Assembly: GCA_964483805.1 (NCBI GenBank)
Contig: CAZADH010000001.1
Coordinates: 57,953 to 121,952, forward strand
Length of the DNA stretch: 64,000 nt
From: CAZADH01 sp964483805
GTDB lineage: Bacteria; Muiribacteriota; Ozemobacteria; Ozemobacterales; Ozemobacteraceae
Direction of reading: 5' to 3'
The number at the start of each line of letters is the position of its first letter. Positions within the stretch are counted from its first letter, which is position 1. The notes under the pieces were generated by a model. The model was not told where the DNA came from and ran no database searches. It was given only the letters and a program-made list of their open reading frames with translations. The translations under genes and the position numbers were made by a program. Below, piece by piece: positions 18,855 to 27,276 of the stretch.

Positions 18855-20399
18855 ATGAGTAAGCGAGCGGAAGTCCGGTGGTTGGCGCTGGTGGTGTTCT
18901 TCCTTGTCGCGTTGGTGTCGGCGGTGCCGGCCAGCGCCGCCGATGATCGTGCTGCCGGCGACACCGGTGTTGCGGTGACCGGGTTGTCGCGCCGCGCCGG
19001 GCCGGCACTGAGCACCGATGATCTGCCGATGTCGCGACTGGTTCGCGACTATCGGGCATTGCGCAGTCTGGCCGACACCGGCGACGCCTTGTGCGTCGAG
19101 ATGAATGGCCATCTGCAGCGCTTGCGTAATGCCGAGACGCTGACGATCGAGGATGAAGAAGCGCTGGCGCGGTGGATGTTTGCGAACCGCAACCTGCGGC
19201 GCGCGCTTGGGCAGATCGCCGAACGGTGGCGCAACTGGGCGACACAGCCGGGCGTCTCGCCGCTCAAACAGGAAAAGGCGTTGCAGGTGTCGTTCGCAGC
19301 CTTGCTCGAGTGGTACCGCAACTGTGTCTATCTCAGCGCCGGTCCGCAGAAGTTCAAGATCGTGCGCCGCAAGCTGAACGAGCGGGTGCCCGAACTCGAC
19401 CTGCCAGCCGATCAACTGGATGCCATGATGGCGCCGCTGGGTAATCACGATCTGGCCGAGCAGATCGAAGATGGCTACCAACAGATTGCTGCCGTCATTG
19501 CCCGCGAAGGCACCACGAACCGGCCGATGCAGGCGCGCATGGAAGCGAACTACAAATTCATTACGCAGTATGCACCGAATCCCTGGAAGATGCGGGTGCG
19601 CAACTGGTGGCAAACGTTCCTGCATACGACGCGCAATCGCTATTACCGGGCCGAGGCCGCGTTGTTCACGTGGGTCGGCGATTCGAAATACAAACGCCAT
19701 GCGCCGAGCATCAAGCACGAGCGCATTCGCGAAATGACCGCGAAGCTGCAGCCGGGCGACATCTTGCTCGAGCGCGAAAACTGGTTCATGAGCAATATCT
19801 TTCTGCCTGGCTTCTGGCCGCATGCGATCTTGTATGTGGGCACCGTCGATGATCTGCGCAAGCTTGGGCTCGACCGCGAGCCGATCGTGGCGGCGCACCT
19901 GCAAGCCATGGATGAAAACGACGATCACGGGCACACCCGCCGGGTGGTCGAGGCGGTCAGTGATGGCGTGGTGATGAGCTCGATGGAGGAAGCGACCGAC
20001 GCCGACTATATCTGCGCATTTCGTCCGCGTCTGTCTCAGGAACAGATCAAGGCGGTCATCGTCGAGGCGTTCCGGCATGTGGGCAAACCGTACGATTTCG
20101 AGTTCGATTTCCAGACAGCCGACAAACTGGTGTGTTCCGAGCTGATCTACCGGGCGTTTCGTGGCAAACTGCCGCTGAATCTGAAGCGAACCATGGGTCG
20201 GTGGGCGATGCCGACCGATGATCTCGTGCGGCTGTTCACCAACGAGCGCGTCTCGCCCGAGCGCAACCTCGATTTTGTGTTCTTCCTCGACTCCGACCCG
20301 AAGACGGGGCAGACGATGTTTCGCGATGCCGAAGCCCTGTGTCAGACCCTGAAGCGTCCCGGTTTCGACTGGCAGCAGAAGTCGTTGCCGAATCCCTGA
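18855..20399 (+). CDS. Exported YiiX/YebB-type permuted papain-fold hydrolase
   Basis: 514 aa. The second of two close ATGs (18855) is preferred: GAGGAG is seven bases upstream, whereas it nearly touches the ATG at 18849. A Sec signal peptide ends near AASA-like ASAADD (about 29). Residues 50-280 are a helical domain of unknown role. Residues 295-440 are a circularly permuted NlpC/P60-like fold: QPGDILL, His323 in FWPHAILYVG, VVEAVSDGVV, KPYDFEF, Cys427 in DKLVCSELIYRAF. This family hydrolyses amide or thioester bonds of lipids or peptidoglycan-like substrates. It follows the membrane protein gene directly and precedes a strong terminator. Confidence 0.87.
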   Translation: MSKRAEVRWLALVVFFLVALVSAVPASAADDRAAGDTGVAVTGLSRRAGPALSTDDLPMSRLVRDYRALRSLADTGDALCVEMNGHLQRLRNAETLTIEDEEALARWMFANRNLRRALGQIAERWRNWATQPGVSPLKQEKALQVSFAALLEWYRNCVYLSAGPQKFKIVRRKLNERVPELDLPADQLDAMMAPLGNHDLAEQIEDGYQQIAAVIAREGTTNRPMQARMEANYKFITQYAPNPWKMRVRNWWQTFLHTTRNRYYRAEAALFTWVGDSKYKRHAPSIKHERIREMTAKLQPGDILLERENWFMSNIFLPGFWPHAILYVGTVDDLRKLGLDREPIVAAHLQAMDENDDHGHTRRVVEAVSDGVVMSSMEEATDADYICAFRPRLSQEQIKAVIVEAFRHVGKPYDFEFDFQTADKLVCSELIYRAFRGKLPLNLKRTMGRWAMPTDDLVRLFTNERVSPERNLDFVFFLDSDPKTGQTMFRDAEALCQTLKRPGFDWQQKSLPNP

Positions 20400-20451
20400 G
20401 TGGGTGACGTGCCCGTTATACTTACGTTGCACATCAATCGTATGTAAATCG

Positions 20452-20480
20452 ACCGGGGTCGCCGCAATGGCGACCCCGGT
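20452..20480. terminator. Bidirectional hairpin terminator
   Basis: A perfect 12-bp stem (ACCGGGGTCGCC / GGCGACCCCGGT) with loop GCAAT lies between two convergent genes ending at 20399 and 20504. No long T tract follows, so it may act as a bidirectional stop or 3'-end protector. Confidence 0.8.
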
Positions 20481-20503
20481 CTGGTATTGGCCGGTTGTTG
20501 CGG

Positions 20504-21871
20504 CTACATCGGCCAGGCCTTGAAGATCCAGAGGTCGAAGCCCGCGTGGCCGCTCTTGATGTCGCCCTCGCCGCGCGGCGATGCGCCGCCGGTGACGACG
20601 TAGCCGCCGTCGCTGGTGGGCCACAGATCGTTGCCCACGTCGGGGTCGCGTCCGCCCAGGCAGCGTTGCCAGTGGATATCCCCGGCGGCGCCGAGGCGCA
20701 CGAGCCACAGGTCAGGCCGATCGGTGTGCACGCCGCCGACGTCGCCGTTGAACGACGCCGTTTCGCCGGTCATGATGTAGCCGCCGTCGTTCAGTTGGCG
20801 AATGCTGGTCGCGGTGTCGTCGGCCGAACCGCCGAGCGATTTTTCCCAGACCTTGCCGCCGTTGGCGTCGAGTGCGAACACCCAGGCATCACTGCCACCT
20901 TGATGTCCGGCGGTGCTGGGCGAGCGGTTGTAGCCGGCGCAGATGAAGCCGCCAGCCGCGTTCGGGTGAACCGCGAGCACGGTGTCGTCGTCCATGCCGC
21001 CCAGATCGACGAGCCACTCGGTGGCTCCGCTTGCCGCCAGTTTCGCGACCATGCCGTTCCCCAGGCACCACGGCGCCGGTTGGTTGCCCGGGCCGCGCGC
21101 GATGCGTCCCCCGACGACGTAGCCGCCTGCCGCGTTGTCGACGGCACAAGCCAGATCGTCGCCCTTGGTGCCGAGACACTTCTGCCACTGGATATTCAGG
21201 GCACTGTCGAGTTTGACCACCCACGCGTCGTTCTGGCCGATCAGGCCTTTGACGTCGCCGTCTGGAGAATCGGTGGTACCGACGACGATGCAGCCGCCGT
21301 CACCGGTCGCCTGCACGCCGCAGGCGATCTCGCTGTTGCCTCCGCCCAGGCATTTGCGGGCGAGCAGTGACCCCGAACCCGACACCTTGATGACCCACGC
21401 GTCGTTACCGCCGTGGTTGCCCGACACATCGCCCTCGTTCGAGTCGGTGTAGCCGGCCACCCAGTAGGTGTCGTTGCCAACCGCAGCAATGGCCAGGGCC
21501 CGCTCGGTGCCGGTGCCGCCAAAACACTTCGACCAGACCTTCTTGCCGGTGTTGTCGTAACGGGCGACCAGAAAGTCGCCGCGTCCCCAGTAGGCACTGA
21601 CGTCGCCGTCGTGGTGGTTGGTCATGTCGTGGTCGCGCGAGTTGGCGTAGCCCGCCACCATCCATTGTCCGTTCGGCGTCGGGCAGATGGCTTGGCCGAC
21701 GTCGTCGCTGTCGCCACCCAGGCACGCCTGCCACGTGAAGGTCAGCGGCGCCGCCGGCACTTCATAAGCCGTGACCGGTTGGGCGACGAGAGTCAGGGTC
21801 ACGATCAGGGTCAGTCTGATGACCAGCACGATGGCGCTGGACGTCGGATCGCAAGCAGGGCGTTGTCGCAT
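20504..21871 (-). CDS. Secreted beta-propeller-like repeat protein
   Basis: 455 aa. ATG at 21871 follows GAGGAG with nine bases spacing. The N-terminus has a Sec signal (LVIRLTLIVTLTLVAQPVTA). The rest consists of about eight blade-like repeats of 45-55 residues, each with a pattern such as W(Q)KCLGG...DD.A.A...T.DGG.(I/V)V.G.T.S.DGDV.G..G..DAWV.KL. This resembles SBBP/delta-60-type or WD40-like repeat proteins of bacterial surfaces. No catalytic motif. It faces the amidase gene across a terminator and is probably monocistronic. Confidence 0.78.
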   Translation of the reverse strand: MRQRPACDPTSSAIVLVIRLTLIVTLTLVAQPVTAYEVPAAPLTFTWQACLGGDSDDVGQAICPTPNGQWMVAGYANSRDHDMTNHHDGDVSAYWGRGDFLVARYDNTGKKVWSKCFGGTGTERALAIAAVGNDTYWVAGYTDSNEGDVSGNHGGNDAWVIKVSGSGSLLARKCLGGGNSEIACGVQATGDGGCIVVGTTDSPDGDVKGLIGQNDAWVVKLDSALNIQWQKCLGTKGDDLACAVDNAAGGYVVGGRIARGPGNQPAPWCLGNGMVAKLAASGATEWLVDLGGMDDDTVLAVHPNAAGGFICAGYNRSPSTAGHQGGSDAWVFALDANGGKVWEKSLGGSADDTATSIRQLNDGGYIMTGETASFNGDVGGVHTDRPDLWLVRLGAAGDIHWQRCLGGRDPDVGNDLWPTSDGGYVVTGGASPRGEGDIKSGHAGFDLWIFKAWPM

Positions 21872-22016
21872 ACCGATGTTCTCCTCATGCCGAACTGGTC
21901 CGCCGGGACCATCGGGCATCATCGGCAGGATGCGCGGTTTTGTTTACCTTCGCGATTGGCTCGATTCGATAGCGCGGCACGGCGCAACGCGCACCTGTGT
22001 GTCGACGATGCGCAAA

Positions 22017-23186
22017 TCAATACAACGTAATGTCGCCGACGATCGGGGCGTGGTCTGACAGCCGCGGGATGACCACGGTGTTGCTCTCGAACAGGGTGCG
22101 TGTGCCCGACGCGGGGCGGACCAGCAGGTAGTCGATCTTGCGCGTCGGGCGGGCCACGTTGTTCTCGAAGTCGGCCACTGAGGTGCCGCGCGGGACTGTG
22201 CTCTCATTGTTGCCGGCGTCGAGATATCGCTCGGTGTATTGCGGCTGGACGACGTCGGGAAGCAGGTTGAAGTCGCCGCCGAGGATCAGCGGGTCGGGCA
22301 GTGTGGCGCTGAGTGAGAACACGCGGTGACTCTGGTCGGCGGTGATGGCGCGTTCTCGCTCCCCGTGTGGCGCAAACAGGTGGGTGTTGGCCGCCGTGAT
22401 CTCGCGATTGCCGATGCGACACCGCACCCAGAGCACGCCTTTGCCGGCCGCCAACTCGACCGCCGTGTGGTCGGCGGTGATCGGAAAGGCGAGGAAACCC
22501 GAGGCGACGATGGGATGGCGGGAAAACGTCAGCAGGCCGCCGCGGTTGTAAACAGTGGACCCCGACGAGCGGACGTGCCACTGTGGGAACGCCCGGCGAA
22601 ACCGGGTGACCTCCTCGGTGCGCCAGACCTCTTGTAGCAATACAATGTCTGGATTCAATTCGCGGATCATCTTCAGGATGCGTTCGATGCGCAACTCGGG
22701 GGCGGTGACAACCGGGGGCGGCAGAAGCCAGGTATTCAGCGAAAACACCCGCAGGCGCAGCTCAGTGCTGACTGTCGCCGGGGCGGCCACCGGCGTGGAG
22801 GCCGAAGCCGCTGCCGGCGCTGAGGTTGGCAGCAGCAGACCCATGCGGGTGAGGCTGGCGATCTCGGCCGCCTGCGCCGCGGCAGAGGCTGGAGAGAGCG
22901 GTGGGAGGGCGGTCGGACCTGAAGCGCTGCGTTTGTCGCTGGTCTTGCCGGTCGGTTTCGTCGCCTGTGTGGCCGCGCTGGCCGTCGTTGATGCACCGCG
23001 GACGGCCGATGCCGGAAACTCGGGGTTCCAGTCATCGATCGCCGCCACCGACGACGATGCTGGCGACGACGATGCTATAGGCGTCGATGCATCAACGACT
23101 GCGGAGGTGTAAGCAATACACAGTATGGCGACCACAAAAGCCGCTGCGCGCAGCGGGCGTGGACAGCGAAGATGTCGCCGGCGCAT
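22017..23186 (-). CDS. Exported endonuclease/exonuclease/phosphatase-family hydrolase
   Basis: 389 aa. ATG at 23186 overlaps the TGA of the upstream dipeptidase gene as TGATG, so translation is coupled. An N-terminal membrane or signal segment (AAAFVVAILCIAYTSAVV) is followed by an Ala/Ser/Thr/Pro-rich linker up to about residue 140. The EEP domain spans about 145-389: RVFSLNTWLL, PDIVLLQEVW (metal-binding Glu), NTHLFAPHGE, LILGGDFNLLPD (catalytic Asp/Asn), and LSDHAPIVGDI (Asp-His). The family cleaves phosphodiesters or phosphomonoesters (nuclease, sphingomyelinase-like). Given export, an extracytoplasmic substrate is likely, but it is not defined by sequence. Confidence 0.85.
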   Translation of the reverse strand: MRRRHLRCPRPLRAAAFVVAILCIAYTSAVVDASTPIASSSPASSSVAAIDDWNPEFPASAVRGASTTASAATQATKPTGKTSDKRSASGPTALPPLSPASAAAQAAEIASLTRMGLLLPTSAPAAASASTPVAAPATVSTELRLRVFSLNTWLLPPPVVTAPELRIERILKMIRELNPDIVLLQEVWRTEEVTRFRRAFPQWHVRSSGSTVYNRGGLLTFSRHPIVASGFLAFPITADHTAVELAAGKGVLWVRCRIGNREITAANTHLFAPHGERERAITADQSHRVFSLSATLPDPLILGGDFNLLPDVVQPQYTERYLDAGNNESTVPRGTSVADFENNVARPTRKIDYLLVRPASGTRTLFESNTVVIPRLSDHAPIVGDITLY

Positions 23187-23908
23187 CAGCGGGCGGCCGC
23201 GGCGGGGTGACGGGCGGCGGCACTTGCCAGGGCAGCGAACGACAGGTCGAGCAGCGGCATGCGGTCCCAGCCCGGGAAATCGAAATGCCACCATTCGCTG
23301 TTGAGCAGCTTGAAGCCCTGGCGGAGCATGGCCTTCTGCAGACGCGTGCGATTGGCAAACACTTCGGGGGTGAGCCCGGGGGCGCGGGCGGGGGTGAACG
23401 AGGAGACCTCGTCATACGCCGTGGGCATCGCGACCTCGCTGCCGTCAAGGCGGGCGAGGGTCAGGTCGACCGCGCAGCCGCGGTTGTGGCGCGAGCCGGT
23501 CTTGGGGTCGGCGACGAGCTCGGGGTCGGGCCGCTTCTCCCACAGACGGCGTTGCACCGACAACGGACGGTAGGCGTCCCAGATCACCAACGCAAAGCCT
23601 TGACTTGCGAGGTCGGCATTGGCGCGGGCGAGAGCGCGCGCGGCCGGTTCGGCCAGATACGCGACGGCATCGGGATACAGTGGCTCGCCGACGAAGTTGT
23701 CGGCGGTGGCATAGAGCAGGCGCAGGATTGGCGCGGGGCGCAGCGTGGTCAGGTCGATCATCGGCACGACCGGGGCCGTGGCCACCGGCGGATTGGCGAT
23801 CGCGGCCTGGGCGCAGAAGAGTGCCACCGTGCCGAGGGCGAGAAGTTGGCAGATCGTCGCCGGGCGGGCGTTGGCGGCGGTGGCGTGGCGCAGAAGACGA
23901 TGAAGCAT
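23186..23908 (-). CDS. D-alanyl-D-alanine dipeptidase, VanX/DdpX type, exported
   Basis: 240 aa. ATG at 23908 with GGAGG six bases upstream. A signal peptide (QLLALGTVALFCAQAAIA) precedes a complete M15D domain. The zinc site and catalytic residues are visible: Arg114 in WDAYRP, His141 and Asp148 in SRHNRGCAVDL, Glu205 and His208 in EWWHFDF. VanX-type enzymes hydrolyse D-Ala-D-Ala. An exported form with no van regulators or ligases nearby suggests peptidoglycan turnover or nutrient salvage rather than vancomycin resistance. It is translationally coupled to the EEP hydrolase. Confidence 0.9.
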   Translation of the reverse strand: MLHRLLRHATAANARPATICQLLALGTVALFCAQAAIANPPVATAPVVPMIDLTTLRPAPILRLLYATADNFVGEPLYPDAVAYLAEPAARALARANADLASQGFALVIWDAYRPLSVQRRLWEKRPDPELVADPKTGSRHNRGCAVDLTLARLDGSEVAMPTAYDEVSSFTPARAPGLTPEVFANRTRLQKAMLRQGFKLLNSEWWHFDFPGWDRMPLLDLSFAALASAAARHPAAAAR

Positions 23909-24044
23909 GCAGGCCTCCGGATGCGGGGATGATGCCGGTATGGTATCCGGGAGAGCTGCCGTTTGTCATCCTCTCGGCCGCTCTGGTGCCGTTGCCAACG
24001 AAACCCGGCCACGTGCCGCCGGAAAGCGGATCGGAAAGAATCTG

Positions 24045-24095
24045 CTATATAGGTTGACTTATATATAGCGAATATAATATATAGTAAGTCATCGA
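24045..24095 (+). promoter_or_regulatory. AT-rich promoter/operator of the ArsR-type regulator operon
   Basis: An almost pure A/T stretch in a GC-rich genome. It contains TTGACT at 24054-24059, TATAAT-like hexamers downstream, and arms GACTTA (24056-24061) and TAAGTC (24085-24090) that form an imperfect inverted repeat around TATATA tracts. Autoregulation by the ArsR-type repressor encoded at 24101 is the natural inference. Confidence 0.65.
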
Positions 24096-24100
24096 TATCC

Positions 24101-24433
24101 ATGAAGAAGCTGACGACACTCAAATCCGAGAATCTCGAGCACCTGGCGCAGGTGTTGAAGGCGGTGGCGCATCCGTTGCGGTTGCGCCTGCTCGATCTGC
24201 TGTGCCGGTCCGAGCACACCGTGAACGAGCTGACCGCGCATCTGGGCATTGCTCAGGCGCTGGTGTCGCAGCAACTCAAGACGATGCGATCGGCGGGCAT
24301 TCTGGCGGTTCGCCAGGACGGGGCGCGGCGCATCTACTCGCTGGCTTTGTCGCAACTGCGCCACTTGATCGAGTGCATGGCGTCGTGTCAGGACCATTGC
24401 CGGCCAGCAGTGAAATCATCCAGGAGGTCATAA
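24101..24433 (+). CDS. ArsR/SmtB-family regulator, possible persulfide sensor
   Basis: 110 aa. A winged helix-turn-helix is evident: HLAQVLKAVAHPLRLRLLDLL, recognition region IAQALVSQQLKTMRSAGIL, wing RQDGARRIYSL. Cysteines are at 35 (DLLC), 92, 96 and 100 (ECMASCQDHC). Cys35 lies in the helix position used with a distal Cys in persulfide-sensing ArsR members (SqrR/BigR type); the CX3CX3C tail could instead bind metal. The stop at 24433 is one base before the ATG of a sulfur-transfer fusion protein, whose AGGAGG lies inside this gene. It probably represses that gene in response to reactive sulfur. Confidence 0.85.
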   Translation: MKKLTTLKSENLEHLAQVLKAVAHPLRLRLLDLLCRSEHTVNELTAHLGIAQALVSQQLKTMRSAGILAVRQDGARRIYSLALSQLRHLIECMASCQDHCRPAVKSSRRS

Positions 24434-24434
24434 C

Positions 24435-26933
24435 ATGGAAGCTCAAACGATCGGTTCCGCGAAGTCTCTGCGCCTGGTAATCGTCGGTGGTGTGGCCGGA
24501 GGCGCGTCGGCAGCGGCGCGCGCGCGGCGACTCGATGAACACGCCGAGATCATCGTCCTCGAGGCGGGGCCGTACGTCAGTTTCGCCAACTGCGGGCTGC
24601 CCTATCATCTGGGGGGCGTGATCGAAGATCGCGACGACTTGCTGGTGCAGACGCCTGAGTCGTTGAAAGAGCGATTCAACCTCGACGTGCGGGTGCGGCA
24701 CGAAGTGACGGCGATCGACGCAGCGGCAAAAAAGGTCACGGTCAAGAACCATGCCTCCGGCGCCACCGAGGCAATCACCTACGACAAGTTGATTCTCGCA
24801 CCGGGAGCGGCGCCGTTCCGGCCGCCGATCAATGGCCTCGACCTGCCGAATGTCTTCAACCTCTGGACGATTCCAGATCTGGACAATGTATTGCAATACA
24901 TCAAAGCGAAGTCTCCCCGCCACGCGACGGTCATCGGCGGTGGCTTCATCGGCATCGAGGTGGCCGAGAACCTCCGGCACAAGGGGCTGGCGGTCACGGT
25001 GGTCGAGCGTGAGAAACAGGTGATGCCGCCGATCGACAGCGAGATGGCCGAGCTGTTGCATCAGCATCTGCGCCTGCATGGTGTCGACCTCAAGCTGGGT
25101 GCGAGCGTGACCGGCATCGTCGGCACGGGCGCCCGCACTGCCGTGCAGCTCGGCAGCGAGCCTCCGCTCGAGACCGATCTGGTCATCGTGGCCATTGGCG
25201 CGCGTCCGCGCACAGAGTTGGCCAAGGGCGCGGGCTTGAAGATTGGGGAGCGGGGCGGCATTGTCGTCGACGATCGCATGCAGACCTCGAATCCCGATAT
25301 CTACGCCGTCGGCGACGCGATCGAAGTGAAGGACCGCGTGACCGGCCTGCAGACGCTGATTCCGCTGGCAGGCCCGGCGAACCGGCAGGGGCGGATCGCC
25401 GCCGATCAGGTGTTCGGGCGCGACAGTCGCTACCGCGGATCGCAGGGCACGGCAATCTGCAAGATCTTCGATCTCGCCGTGGCCATGACCGGGGCGAGCG
25501 AGAAGACGTTGAAGCGGCTGAAGATGCCGTATCAGAAGGCGATGATTCATGCGGCCAGCCATGCGGGGTATTACCCTGGGGCGATGCCGCTGACTGTCAA
25601 GATTGTATTTACACCTGATACGGGCAAGGTTCTTGGCGCCCAGGCGATCGGCGCTGATGGGGCCGACAAACGGGTCGACGTGCTGGCGACGGCGATTGCC
25701 GCAGGCATGACCGTTTACGATCTCGAGCATCTCGAGTTGTGTTACGCGCCGCCGTTTGGTTCGGCGAAGGATCCGGTCAACGTGGTCGGCATGGTGGGCG
25801 CCAACCTGCTGCGTGGCGATCACCGTGGATTCCAGACCGATGACCTGGCTACGATGGCGCTCGACAAGGCGATGTTGCTCGACGTGCGCACGCCGACCGA
25901 GCACGAGGCCGGCCACATTCCGGGGTCGGTGCTGATCCCGGTTGATGAGTTGCGGCCGCGGATGGCCGAGTTGCCGCGCGACAGGGAAATCTTGATCTAT
26001 TGCCAACAGGGTTTGCGTGGGTATGTGGCGCAACGCCAGTTGGTGCAGAAAGGTTTCATCGTTCGCAATCTCGTGGGCGGTTACAAGGCCTGGGCGATGG
26101 CGAACCAACGGTTGTCGGGGCTCGGGGCGGTTCCGGTGCCGCACACGCAAACGTTCTGCAGCTCTCCGTCGACGTCGCCGTCAGTGCCCGATACGGCGTT
26201 CGAGCTCGACGCGTGTGGGCTGCAGTGTCCGGGGCCCTTGTTGAAGATGCGCGAGCGCCTCGACGAATTGAAAGAGGGTCAGCGCCTGCGGATCATCGCG
26301 ACCGATCCCGGGTTCCCTGCCGATGTTGCCGCCTGGGCGAAGCGCGCCGGGCACCGCCTGGTGTCGATGAACCCGGAGAAGGGGCGATACATCGCGCTCG
26401 TGGAGCGTGGTCCCGTGGCGCCGCCGGTTGACACAAACGCGGCGCTGGCCGGCCTTGCGGGCAAGAAGAGACTGACGATGGTCGTGTTCTCGAACGACCT
26501 CGACAAGGCGATGGCGGCGATGATCATCGCGAACGGTGCAGCGGCGATGGGGCTCGAGGTGACGTTGTTCTTCACCTTCTGGGGCCTGAACATTTTGCGC
26601 AAGGAGCAGCCGCCGGCCGTCGAGAAGGGTCTCATCGACAAGATGTTCGGCGCGATGATGCCGCGTGGTCCCGAGAAGCTGTCGCTCTCGAAGATGAACA
26701 TGGGCGGCATGGGCACCATGATGATGAAGCAGGTCATGGCGCAGAAGAACGTGGCGTCGCTGCCTGAGTTGATCGCGAGCGCCCGCAAGAACAAGGTCCG
26801 CTTCGTGGCCTGCACGATGTCGATGGACGTGATGGGCCTGAAGAAAGACGAACTGGTCGACGGCGTCGAAGAGGGCGGCGTCGCCGCCTATCTCGACTCG
26901 GCCAGCGATTCGACGATCAATCTGTTCATTTGA
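24435..26933 (+). CDS. CoA-disulfide-reductase-like flavoenzyme fused to rhodanese, TusA and DsrE domains
   Basis: 832 aa. Start ATG follows AGGAGG. Four modules are seen. (1) FAD/NAD(P)H pyridine-nucleotide disulfide oxidoreductase about 10-455, with GGVAGGASAA and Cys53 in FANCGLPYHLG, as in CoA-disulfide/persulfide reductases. (2) Rhodanese about 475-565, active Cys523 in YCQQGLRG. (3) TusA-like sulfur carrier about 588-660, Cys594 and Cys598 in DACGLQCPGP. (4) DsrE/DsrF-like domain about 675-832 (LTMVVFSNDLDKAMAAMIIANGAA). The chain can be read as a route that reduces and relays sulfane sulfur from one domain to the next in the cytoplasm. Such fusions occur in several phyla; the exact acceptor is unknown. 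Confidence 0.92.
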   Translation: MEAQTIGSAKSLRLVIVGGVAGGASAAARARRLDEHAEIIVLEAGPYVSFANCGLPYHLGGVIEDRDDLLVQTPESLKERFNLDVRVRHEVTAIDAAAKKVTVKNHASGATEAITYDKLILAPGAAPFRPPINGLDLPNVFNLWTIPDLDNVLQYIKAKSPRHATVIGGGFIGIEVAENLRHKGLAVTVVEREKQVMPPIDSEMAELLHQHLRLHGVDLKLGASVTGIVGTGARTAVQLGSEPPLETDLVIVAIGARPRTELAKGAGLKIGERGGIVVDDRMQTSNPDIYAVGDAIEVKDRVTGLQTLIPLAGPANRQGRIAADQVFGRDSRYRGSQGTAICKIFDLAVAMTGASEKTLKRLKMPYQKAMIHAASHAGYYPGAMPLTVKIVFTPDTGKVLGAQAIGADGADKRVDVLATAIAAGMTVYDLEHLELCYAPPFGSAKDPVNVVGMVGANLLRGDHRGFQTDDLATMALDKAMLLDVRTPTEHEAGHIPGSVLIPVDELRPRMAELPRDREILIYCQQGLRGYVAQRQLVQKGFIVRNLVGGYKAWAMANQRLSGLGAVPVPHTQTFCSSPSTSPSVPDTAFELDACGLQCPGPLLKMRERLDELKEGQRLRIIATDPGFPADVAAWAKRAGHRLVSMNPEKGRYIALVERGPVAPPVDTNAALAGLAGKKRLTMVVFSNDLDKAMAAMIIANGAAAMGLEVTLFFTFWGLNILRKEQPPAVEKGLIDKMFGAMMPRGPEKLSLSKMNMGGMGTMMMKQVMAQKNVASLPELIASARKNKVRFVACTMSMDVMGLKKDELVDGVEEGGVAAYLDSASDSTINLFI

Positions 26934-27034
26934 TTCTCGGGGCGATGGACAGCCCCATCGCCGGATCTGCGTGGAAGGGAATGCCGGCCGTCGGGCCAGT
27001 TATGCAGGCAAGAGTCCGCAGATCGTCGGTGTAG

Positions 27035-27047
27035 AATACGTTGTATT
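27035..27047. repeat. AATAC-N3-GTATT palindrome, exact copy 3
   Basis: Exact copy with spacer GTT, intergenic, just before the terminator of the sulfur operon. Confidence 0.75.
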
Positions 27048-27055
27048 GTTGTCCA

Positions 27056-27093
27056 CACGGTCCCCGTTTCGCTAACGTGAAGCGGGGGCCGTG
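27056..27093 (+). terminator. Hairpin terminator after the sulfur operon
   Basis: A 15-bp stem with two G-U pairs (CACGGTCCCCGTTTC / GAAGCGGGGGCCGTG) and an 8-nt loop, 120 bp after the stop of the sulfur fusion gene. No immediate U tract. Confidence 0.7.
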
Positions 27094-27276
27094 GTGTGTG
27101 TGGCGAACATTTTTTCCCGGGGCACCCTCGACGGCGGATGTTTACAGTGATTGAGTCCGCAGTCGAGGGGGTGCACTGTCGATGGATGCCATACGCCGAT
27201 TGCTCGAAGACACGCTGCTGGCCAGGAATCCGGTAGCCGGAATGGTTGCCGCGGCACCGCCCGCACAAGAGGCATC

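Larger units (their letters stand above)
26934..27276. other. Intergenic region with one palindrome and one terminator
   Basis: A 343-bp stretch without a convincing gene. It contains an exact AATAC-N3-GTATT element (27035-27047) and a strong hairpin (27056-27093). The remainder shows no further structure that I can support; a short open frame running into the nuclease gene has no good start. Confidence 0.6.

Noticed and set aside
23186..23908. A vancomycin-resistance cluster
   Set aside because: No VanR/S, VanH or VanA-type ligase nearby; a single exported VanX-like enzyme is more consistent with peptidoglycan turnover.
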